This document shows, piece after piece, positions 33,017 through 64,000 of a stretch of DNA of 64,000 nucleotides. The stretch is from the NCBI RefSeq assembly GCF_027244095.1, contig NC_069659.1, positions 331,713,250-331,777,249 on the forward strand, in the 5' to 3' direction. Below the pieces are notes generated by a model. The model was not told the origin of the DNA, ran no database searches, and saw nothing but the letters and a program-made list of their open reading frames with translations. The position numbers and the translations under genes are program-made. The stretch is from Hemicordylus capensis (lineage: Eukaryota; Chordata; Lepidosauria; Squamata; Cordylidae). The first letter of the stretch is position 1. Every line of letters starts with the position of its first letter.

Positions 33017-34659
33017 CATCCCCTATTCTAGAATAGTGGGGGGTGGGGGTGGGGGGGGTAAAGGGAAAGCACAAATGCAGTCCCCCACTACTATAAATTA
33101 TGCAGTTGAGTTTCCTGCATTTGGGGAAATTGCAGAGGTCAGCACACCTGGAGTGCAATGGATGAGCCTCACCCTAGGAAAACCACCTTCATGATCATGG
33201 TGTCTCCCCTGCCAGGTAATTATGGACAATTAAGAAGACTGTATCCCAAGTAATTGCCCACAGTATTCAGTGTTTGCATGCCAGTGATCTATGGTTTTGT
33301 CAGTAGCATTGTCACGTTGGAATTGGGACTTACTTGGGAATCAAGTAGCTCCAGCTCTCTCGAGAAAGTCAGCTAAGCCATATGGTATAGGCAAAGCACC
33401 TTCATGTTATTTACTTACTTACTGCATTTACAAGCCAAATTTCTGCCAAAGCATGTAGATTGGCATATTAAATAATGGCTTACAGTCTAAGAAACTTAAA
33501 GGGGGAGAAGCCACAGGGAGGAAAGTTGAAAATAGACATTTTTAGGTACCAACTCTTTCAAAATGTGACAAAGTTCAGCTGAAAGGGTCACTGCAAGTGA
33601 GGGAAGGAGGTGAATTGTAGTTGGACCCAGCCAAGCCAATGGAGGGAGCCCCACAATCTCCCCTCTCCCTCAGATGCAGCCAGGTGAGCATCCCATTCTG
33701 GAAGTGAATTAGCCAAATGGCTGGTGTTCTCAGCTGAGCCAATGCATTTACCAGAACTGGCTGAAGACATCTTGAAACCTCAAGAACGGTTCTTCACAGC
33801 ATGACCCACCATGGTGGTTGCAACCCATCAACCATGAATCATGGATTGGCTTGTTAAGTGCTTGGCAATTCCAGCCCCCTCTTTTGGGGGCCTCGACTTG
33901 CAGTGAAATTGGGAGATTTATGGAACCTCTGGTAGACAACTATACATTCCTGGTGTGCTGCATTCAAGTTTAGCAGGTCCCCAGGTATGCAAATTGTGGA
34001 ATCCAAGGGAAAGAGTTGTGGTATGCAAGGACAAGGCAGTGGAGTGGAATCAGGAATGAAATAGATATTCTGTTCAGAGAGGCATGCTCAGACTGCTCTT
34101 GTTGCTGGCTGGGTTTTTTGTGGGTTTTTTTTTTTTTTTTTTAAGCTTGCCTCTACTCCAGAACTGGAATACAAGTAACTAAACCCCCATTCAAAAACTG
34201 GCCTGGATCAAGGAATTGATTAACCAAAAACACCACACAAGCCCGCTAGACAATTCTGCATCCTGTTGGTCAGAGCAATGGACTCAAAGTCCCTTGCAGT
34301 ATTGCCAAAGGCAATGGGCTTGTTCTCAGATCTGTTAGCAATTTTGCTGACCCTCTAAAAATTCTAGAACCCCAAATGTAGGTTTCTTGTGCAGGAAGGT
34401 TGGCTCTGCTCCTAACATACATTTACAAATATCTGAATGAGTTTATTCATCAATATACTGCACTGATTTTATTTTTAGCATGGGACTGGAGGAGATTCAG
34501 GAATAGAGGAAAGGATCAAGTCCTCTTCTTTTGCATGTTAAAAAGCAGGCAGATTTATTCTTGTTTCATCAAAATTGTCATCAGATTGACCCAAGGGCAG
34601 AAATTAAGATTGTAGTCAGTATTTTTAACTTCCACTTTCTTTTATATACAGCAATCTTT

Positions 34660-35043
34660 TCATCCAAGTTTTTTAATCTCTCTCAGTGCTGCAATCATCT
34701 TTATCTTGGATACTGCTAACAGTCGTGGTGAAATCTCTTGATTAATCTCTTTCAATACAGTTGTCTGGCTAACATTCTCACTTGCCCATATTTTGTAAGC
34801 TGCGTTGTCTTCTGAAATAATCTTCTTGACTCTGAAGTCTGACAGTGCAATTGTTTGAGCATTAATAATAATCTCTTTGAGAAATGCCTTTAATGATAAC
34901 ATAATATCTCCATAATGGCCCATTGCTCTTTGATATTTATATCTCAAGTGAAATCTTGTGGAAGTATATCCCTTACAGCCTTTTCTGTCTGAACTAATCC
35001 CTCTCTGTTTAGATTCTCTTTGGAGTCTGAGTGTTTTCTCCAT
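34660..35043 (-). CDS. unassigned 127-codon open frame, possibly a retrocopy or ORF fragment
   Basis: The minus-strand frame reads MEKTLRLQRESKQRGISSDR at its start, then YQRAMGHYGDIMLSLKAFL, FRVKKIISEDNAAYKIWASE and REIKKLG at the end. It is rich in Lys, Ile and Glu with helical character and is AT-rich. It is not recognised. The composition looks protein-like rather than random, so it could be a processed pseudogene or LINE ORF1 remnant. No poly-A tail or splice signals are evident, and the start is only the first ATG of the open stretch. Confidence 0.3.
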   Translation of the reverse strand: MEKTLRLQRESKQRGISSDRKGCKGYTSTRFHLRYKYQRAMGHYGDIMLSLKAFLKEIIINAQTIALSDFRVKKIISEDNAAYKIWASENVSQTTVLKEINQEISPRLLAVSKIKMIAALREIKKLG

Positions 35044-36060
35044 TATTTGTGATCTGCCTCATTTTGGAGAGGCATGTCTGTAGCTCGTGAAAAGGCAAGG
35101 CAGATCACAACTAATGGATTATTCCAAGTAATGCTGGAAGGCAAGGCAGAGGCAAAGCTATAATATGCCTTGGAATCCACCCAAGAATTCATTATAAATT
35201 GGAGATGGAGAAAGCATGGACAATCTCCTCCACTCTCCTAGCATTCAGCCATGCTTCATGAGCTTCCACTTGATGTAGTCAGAGCAATATTTTTGGGTTG
35301 CAATAGGAGCTCCAGTGATAAAGCCACCTTACCCAGCATCATTTTGCTGCCCATAGGCAAAAAGGCTTTTGCTACCTTTTTACTTTAAACAAAAAAGCGT
35401 TGCCTTTTTAAAAAAATAAGGTAGAGGGGGGGACTTTCTCCTCACCCACTCCACCCTTGCTGCAGCCACCGCTGCTCACAGAGAGGGGTGGCAAAATTTG
35501 AGGAGGGGCAAAATTTGCTGCTCCTCAAATTGTGCCACCCTAGGCGAATGCCTACTCTGCCTCTCCATTAATCCAGCACTGCCCAGAATGACAGAATTCA
35601 TATCAAAAGAACCTCCTCCCCATACTCCATCCCACAAGTGCTGTCTGAGAGTGCTTGTAATGTCTAATTGGATCTTTTCTCTTTATGAAAACAAATGAAA
35701 GGAATTGCTGAAATCTGCCCAGAGCCATATACGTTGAAATAAAGCCACACATACCCCATTCTTTTTACTAGTACGCAGACTCACTCCATTCCATTGGTGT
35801 TAGGAGTAAACCTGCTGCCCTGTTCCAGCATGGTAGATCCATGCATAGAAACAGGATTCCTTACTTGGTTAGGAATCACATATGCAGGTCATACACAGTG
35901 ATCTGTAGCCACACTGTACTATATGTAAGGCGATGCACAACCCCATCTGTCTTGCAATTTGGAAGGGAATGCATCTCCCTTTGTGCTGACTCAGGTGTGC
36001 AGCACATTGTTCACCATCATTCTCTATGGATTGGGGCCTGGATCCAGTGTTTCTGGACTG

Positions 36061-36068
36061 GGACACAG

Positions 36069-36099
<31 letters not shown>

Positions 36100-36101
36100 A
36101 T
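36061..36101. repeat. (AC)n microsatellite, interrupted
   Basis: CA repeats with two interruptions (acag, caaac). Confidence 0.9.
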
Positions 36102-37078
36102 CTACAAATGCAACTCTGCACTGTGAGTGGAGTTTTATTTTCATGTCAGTATAAATTACAGAAATTAAAGCTGTCTGGTATTTTATGACACATTTTTGCA
36201 TATGAAGATGTATAACTGTCACCATAAAGAACAATTATGTAGTCCATCATGTTAGGCACTTTGCCACTATACAAACTTTGTAATTCCTCTGCAAAACAGG
36301 CAAAAACATCTGATTTTTGTCATACTGATTGCCCTATTATAATTGATCTTTTTAAAAAACAACAACAACATTTACCTGCTATTTTACAAAATTACTCTCT
36401 TTCCAGTGAAATAAACATCCTTCCTCAGTTTTGTCTTGACTTAGTGATCAAGCCTTCCAGAATTGCCAGATATAACAAAATAAGTAGAGTTTTTATAAAG
36501 CAAAGCAGCACCTTATTGCAATTATTATCCACAGTAAAGTCATATCAGGTCCTTCTATTGTCTAGCACTAACATCTCTGAACAAAAAAGTTGATAAATTA
36601 ATGCACTTATTAGATATGGAGAGGTCTTCATGTAGCATAATTTCCCACAGATGGTTAAGTGGCTGTTGTCCATTTGACTTGACTTAATTTATAGATGAGG
36701 TAATCTTTGCTGGTGAGATCAACTTCTAGAATCTAAACAAAGAGGATTAAAAGTGTGAAAGGGTTACTCATTCCTGTTTAGGGAGAATTCATTTTTTTTT
36801 TAAATGCATGGTGTGTGAAAGTAAAGCCAATCTCTGTCAAGAATGTGTTACTCTGGAACACTATTATGAAATGCCACCCACTGCAACTTGATAGGAATAT
36901 ATCAGGAATAAAATTTAACAGATTAGTAAAATATGTATGTGCTCTATGTCTAGTGAGTTATCTGCAAAACAAGACACACCAGATCATATGCCTGCTGGAA
37001 GCCAAATGCTCTGAAGTGAAGTTCTGCCTCCTATTTTTAGAGTCTGAAGTCCTGAATCCACTTCAAACCCCAACAGTC

Positions 37079-37215
37079 ATGGGGGCTATTCTTACGATCA
37101 GAAAAATCGGGCTAGGAAAATCCTAGCCCGATTTTTGTGATAATCAGAACCACCAGGCTCGCAGCATCTTCCTATATCACTGCTGCTCAATATAGGTGTT
37201 TCCCATAGTCATATG
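37079..37215. mobile_element. MITE end with hairpin plus Sauria SINE fragment
   Basis: It starts atgggggctattcttacgat, followed by an almost perfect hairpin, aaaaatcgggctagga / tcctagcccgattttt (about 37103-37136). From about 37161 the sequence gcagcatcttcctatatcac and aataggtgtttcccat matches the middle of a minus-strand Sauria SINE. The hairpin start is the same as that of the elements at 57669 and 62712. Confidence 0.6.
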
Positions 37216-38099
37216 AAGCATTAATGTTATCATACCCCAGTCTTCTTACGCCAAATCTGCAAACTGTTTTGGGGGAAATAGTTTGGAATGTGCTCCATGG
37301 CCATATTTCCTGGGTTAAGAATGATCATTTGAACCAACCATGCTTTTTAAAATTTGAGTCTCAGCATAAGCAGACACCTTATACTGAGCAGTAGTGGCCA
37401 GTAAGGTCTGCTCAGAGGCGGCGGGCGGGCAGAGGGTCGTGGGATATAACTTTTTTTTAAAGCCAAACTTTCCCGCTGGCAGCACCTGACAATTCTTAGG
37501 GAACCAGCGGTGGTCAAGCCAGCATCCCTCAGGGAAAGTGTCCTACCCCTGATGCTCAGCTGGCCTCTGTACATGTGCAGCAGCAATTGGAGTGGTCAGT
37601 ACAGCAACAATTTCCTGTAGTGACTACTCAGCCGGTCACATCACATATGTGGAGGCCAGCTGAGTAGTAGAGGTGGGGCACCTTCCCAGCAGGATGCTGG
37701 GTCAGTTGCTGGTTACCTAAATCCAGCGTTTTAAAGGTAATATCCCACTACCCTCACCTGGCCAGAGCTGGCCTCACTGGCCTCCACTGATACTGAGTCA
37801 AGTCACTGTTCTATCTAGCCGCCCAGCACTCTCTACTCTGAGAGCTGCTCTCCAGGTTCTCAGACATGTCCCTTAGCAATCCTGCTCCTTGGGTTATCTT
37901 TAATTGGAAACTTCTAAATACAGAGTTATGCACTCTTCCATTTAGCTATGAGCCCTTCTCTCAAGGACTGTGTAGAATCTCTCTGGGGGGGGGGAATCAC
38001 TAGTCCTATTAAAAAATCTTCACACTTCCCTCTAAATTTCTTGTATGTTTCCCTTGACCAAGAACTTCCAAGTTTGATTTGACATTTCCTTTTAGGCAA

Positions 38100-38382
38100 A
38101 ATTAAAACTCCATTCCAAGGTACCCCTGCTAACTTGGCAAAGAGGCACCTTTTAACGTGGTGATTATCTTTATTTAGCTGGGGGAGAGTAACTGGCCCTA
38201 TCCACCCCAGCACAGTACCTCCAGTGACAGTTGCTCGTGTCTATATTGTGTTTCTTTTTAGATTGTGAGCCCTTTGGGGACAGGGATCCATCTTATTTAT
38301 TTATTATTTCTCTCTATGTTTCCCTGAGCCATTTTTGCAAGGGTGGTATAGAAATTGAATAAACAAACAAACAAACAAACAA
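38100..38382 (+). mobile_element. L2-like retroelement tail with (CAAA)n end
   Basis: The blocks are ctgctaacttggcaaagagg, gagagtaactggccctatcc, accccagcacagtacctcca, tgtgagccctttggggacag, ttatttatttattatttctc and gggtggtatagaaattgaat. It ends in aaacaaacaaacaaac. Five copies of this family lie in the window. Confidence 0.7.
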
Positions 38383-38535
38383 TGATCAATTTTGCCCACT
38401 GCATGGAGGGAGCTTCTTCACCAGTTGAAGTGAGAAGCACATTTCACTCATAGGGCAGCTTTACACGTAATGCAGCAAGAAAGTATGAGGGAACCACCAG
38501 TTTCCAGCAAGTGCATATTCCCGGAGCAAGTAAGA

Positions 38536-38831
38536 ACTTGCTGGTCTTGTGGTAGCAAGCATGACTTGTCCCCTTAGCTAAGCAGGGTCCATCCTGGTTG
38601 CATATGAATGGGAGACTAGAAGTGTGAGCACTGTCAGATATTCCTCTCAGGGGATGGAGCCACTCTGGGAACAGGAGAAGGTTTCAAGTTCCCTCCCTGG
38701 CTTCTCCAAGATAGGGCTGAGAGAAACTCTTGCCTGCAACCCTGGAGGAGCCGCTGCCAGTCTGTGAAGACAATACTGAGCTAGATAGACCAATGGTCTG
38801 ACTCAGTATATAGCACCTCCCTATGTTCCTA
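38536..38831 (+). mobile_element. 5S-rRNA-headed SINE
   Basis: The best-preserved copy: ttagctaagcagggtccatc, ctggttgcatatgaatggga, gactagaagtgtgagcactg. The ending is gagctagatagaccaatggt, ctgactcagtatatagcacc and tccctatgttcct. The 5S similarity covers both internal promoter blocks. Confidence 0.88.
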
Positions 38832-40153
38832 ATATCCGCCTCATTCCATGTCATCCAAACCTGGAAATGTTGGGTTGCCAGCGTTACGTCCCTTCTTCCA
38901 CCTGACATTTGTAACCTAGATTTGGAGTTCGGCAGTGGAAGTTGGGTGGCGGAGGGAAGTTAAAACTGGCAGTCTGTCACTTCCAAACTTGGATGACACA
39001 GAAAGTGGTAGAACTACCAGCTTGTGGCAGTAGGAAGGCTCGCCAGGGATTGGCACCTCTCCTGTTTACTTGCCACTGTTATGCATGAAGCTACTCATAG
39101 TAAAATTTGACTGTATCAATGCCTTCTGCAGGTCAGAGGTAGGGACGTGCAGACCAATCCTGAGAAACAGCATTGATCTCCGGATCTATCTCAAAGTTTT
39201 GCTAATTGAGCTCAGGTGAGATATGTCTGAAATACATTTTAAATAAGCATTAGTGTGCAAAATAGCTGCAGCAAAGATAAGGCCTGACTTCTAAGTGTAC
39301 GTCATAGCTAAATTGGGAAATCATAGTTGGGCTCAAAAGCTGCATAGATCTTTTTGCTCTAAGGAAACTGCCACTGAAAAATAGCAGCTTTGTTAGTGAG
39401 CCATTAGTTTGGGCCGTTCACATGCTCTGTGAGTGGGGTGAGGAGGGAAATCGGTATTGCACCAACCTTCCCCCCAGATGATCCTGTTTCTTGTTTTGGC
39501 CATGACCGGCACTGCCAGGAGCCGCATAGCCATCTGGAAGCCAGGGAAACACAGCCCAGCCTCCAGAAATCCTCCAACGCACCACAGGAAGAGTGTGGTG
39601 CATTGGGGGATTTCTCTGCAAGCTGGGGAAACATACAACCAGGTACCGGGATATAACAGTGCGCTCATGCCCTTTTACATTGGTAATAGCCTGGGGCAAA
39701 AACTGGGCCTACCTGTTCAAGCCCAGGATCAGGCTTGATCCTGGTGCTCCACATGAGCAGCCCTACCCGGAAAGGGCTGTGCAAGCCTGATTGTATTTTA
39801 AAAGCTTGGCAACAGAGCATAAGAAAAGAGGATGCAAGGCAACTCAAACCAACTCACCCTGTTTGAGTTGGGAAGAATTCCACTGTGTATTATAAGGCAA
39901 AGTTATGCAAGAGTGACGGCAGAAATGGGACAAGGATAACAAGGAAAGGATAGTCATCCAAAAGTTCAAAGGTAGGCAGATGATCAAAGTTTACACACAA
40001 GAAAAGAAATGATTCTATTCAAGTTGAAGATAGGACACTGTAACCCAAATAAATGTTTAGCTTTAATTAAAACTCCAGGAAACAGACTTTTGTGTGCCAG
40101 GGAAAGTTGTGAAAGTCAGAACTCCCCTCCCTTTCGGCTTCAAATGTGAGGTG

Positions 40154-40155
<2 letters not shown>

Positions 40156-40188
<33 letters not shown>
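40156..40188. repeat. (GA)n microsatellite
   Basis: About 16 GA units in a row. Confidence 0.95.
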
Positions 40189-40191
<3 letters not shown>

Positions 40192-41924
40192 GCTATCACT
40201 ATAGTATGGAATATCTCAATTTCATTTCAAAATGTCTCTTGTTATATAAAAAAAAGGAGAGGGCAGGTAAGATAAGATACCTTTTAAATTACTGCATGGA
40301 GATGTGGTGTGAAAATATTTTAGATTTCTAAAGCTGGTGGGGGAAAGCTGGAGAAAGCTGAAACCTTGAAAGCATTTTCTCCAAACTGATAGTAATAGCA
40401 GGTCAGTAGAAGAAGGCATAAGGCTGGCAGGGAAAATGAGAAAAAGGGGTTGCTGGGAGAGATTAACTCAATGTGAGATGCATTTTATTTGAGGAAGGAA
40501 GCAAGAGCTGCTACAAGAAGTAAGTCGGTGACTTACAGAAGTGGCTAATGGCAATACATGTTTCCTGTGAGATTCATTGAACAGCAATTAGTTCACTAAT
40601 ACCAGGATATGTAGAATATAAAAGGAAATCAAGCAAAAAGTACAACTCAAAAGAAATAAAAGGAAATATAAATGTAATATTTCCATCAATTCCTTGCCAG
40701 GAGAACTGTTCAGAAGACATGATAGGCCACTTATGACATGATATGTTATGCTAGGCTACTTTTTTTTGAATATGTTAACCGTCTTTAACACTGGGAATTT
40801 GTTAGAGTGGTATTTTTGCTGCAGTGGGAGATGAGATTCTCTCTTTGCCATAGCAGAAGTGATGGAAAGACCATGATTACAGCAGCAGAGACTGAAGAAG
40901 TGAGAGATGACAGGTAGTTAGGGCATCACATGGGATGCCAAGCACCCAATAGTACCCTAGTGATGCGCCCTTTGATTCTTATGTCCAAGCTGAGGAGCTC
41001 CGGAATTCAATGTTCTGTGAATCTGGGAATGTATGCATACCATATGTACATAACACACCCTTGCATGCTTCGATCCATGATAGTTCCCAGCTGTCTCCAC
41101 AGTTGATCGTGGAAGCAGCACAGAAGGCTATGACATCTTCACAAACAACATCCTGGGTTTTGGTCTGAGAACATCTTTTCCTCCGAGTTGTGGAAGAATC
41201 CCGCCCCCATAACAATGCACATGCATCCCGTTGTGTGCTACAGTGTTGAACTGGGAGTGGGGGACAACTGATGGGTTCTGAGTATGTGGCTCCTTGAAAG
41301 GGGCAGGGAGGGGCAGGGGCAGAAAAGGATTAGTCACTTTAATTGTGGATAGGTTGTCAATAGGTCTCCAGCTCATATGCACATTCACTAACTGTATGCA
41401 CATTGCCTTGCAGAAAAATACACATGCTGGCTGACATCCAGAATAACCCTCTACTGACATACCAGTTTTTTTCTGTTGCGTGTGTGTGATTCTGAGATAT
41501 CTTCCCTTTTCTCTTCTGTGCTGCTTATGCCTCCCAAAACTATGTCCCTGAGAGTTGAGGAACCCTTCCAGAGATAGCTTAAGGAGGCATAAGTGGCTGA
41601 AGAGGAAAGGGGAGATTGCTGAAAATTGCCCTCCTCACCTCACACACTGGAAAACCTGATGTGTCAGCACAGTCTGGATGTTGTTCACTCTTTCTTAAGC
41701 ACAGTCATGTGGCTTGTGTCTAATACTGGCATAACTTCTAGCTTGGATTTATATTTGAAAGTCTGCTCTATGACACTGCATGCCATGTGCTCCAATACTG
41801 AGTAACACAAAAAGAGTCTTACCAGATAAAAGGAACATGATCACTATATTGGTTCTTGAATAACAGAAATGTAAGTGACTTTAAAAAGAATTGTTTCCAC
41901 CAGTAATTCAAAATTTTGACCTAC

Positions 41925-63944
<22,020 letters not shown>

Positions 63945-64000
63945 CTGTGTTAAAACAAAAGTAGTGAAGACACATACAAATAATAAGGCAAGAAAGGCGT

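Larger units (their letters stand above)
33017..37078. other. intergenic stretch without recognised host gene
   Basis: No confident gene. It contains a G run at 33040-33058, a T run at 34124-34142, an unassigned open frame at 34660-35043 and the AC repeat at 36061-36101. An imperfect inverted repeat (aggcagatcacaa near 35045 and near 35096) lies beside the open frame. Confidence 0.4.
37216..41924. other. 3' flank of the SI-type gene; no gene recognised
   Basis: It contains an L2-like element, a 5S-headed SINE, a GA microsatellite and unassigned sequence; a degraded DNA-transposon-like block spans about 39410-39800. The expected last coding exon of the sucrase-isomaltase-type gene (roughly 25 codons) should lie in this flank, but I could not identify it. 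Confidence 0.45.

Noticed and set aside
41847-41924. Read-through end of the SI-type gene (VGQNFELLVETILFKVTYIS...)
   Set aside because: The length is near that of the missing terminal segment, but the residues do not resemble the family's C-terminus. A good donor (gtaggt) also stands at the exon border, so it is most likely intron.

Overview
The window looks like vertebrate, most likely squamate reptile (lizard or snake), genomic DNA. It carries a Sauria-type tRNA SINE, a SINE with a 5S-rRNA-like head, CR1/L3-group LINE fragments, many small hAT-like MITEs, a DIRS-type retroelement, abundant microsatellites and one host gene with small exons and long introns. All family names come from motif and consensus recognition by eye; no database was searched.

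Left part (1-41.9 kb): no confident host gene. Positions 1-3.2 kb are strongly C/T-rich with three kinds of tandem repeat (about 280-380 bp, 82 bp and 83 bp periods). They lead into a GC-rich hAT DNA transposon whose transposase is almost whole (3206-5985). From 6.4 to 9.8 kb lie microsatellites, a 245-bp-arm palindrome and hAT-derived MITEs, one with perfect 8-bp target duplications. From 9.8 to 23 kb there is AT-rich intergenic DNA with CR1, hAT, 5S-type SINE and Sauria SINE copies. A DIRS-family element fills 23.5-29.4 kb and carries gag-like, RT/RNase H, tyrosine recombinase and SGNH-hydrolase-like regions. Directly behind it sits a CR1/L3 LINE relic whose ORF1 end also reads as an esterase. 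From 31 to 42 kb the DNA is repeats and unassigned sequence.

Right part (41.9-64 kb, minus strand): the 3' half of a sucrase-isomaltase-type GH31 alpha-glucosidase gene. I could place 16 coding exons (551 codons), all with GT-AG junctions and consistent phases, from the [10 protein letters not shown] block to the C-terminal beta-sandwich. The last, short exon was not found. The introns hold an internally shortened relative of the DIRS element, CR1 pieces, MITEs with target duplications and a roughly 150-bp tandem array ending in a hairpin.

The most notable points are: two unrelated retroelement classes side by side that both carry SGNH/esterase modules; a 5S-headed SINE and a second SINE that share one 3' tail, which also resembles the local CR1 tail; a hAT transposase with an RG-rich N-terminal extension split from the rest at an 8-C run; and the full-length/shortened DIRS pair about 16 kb apart.
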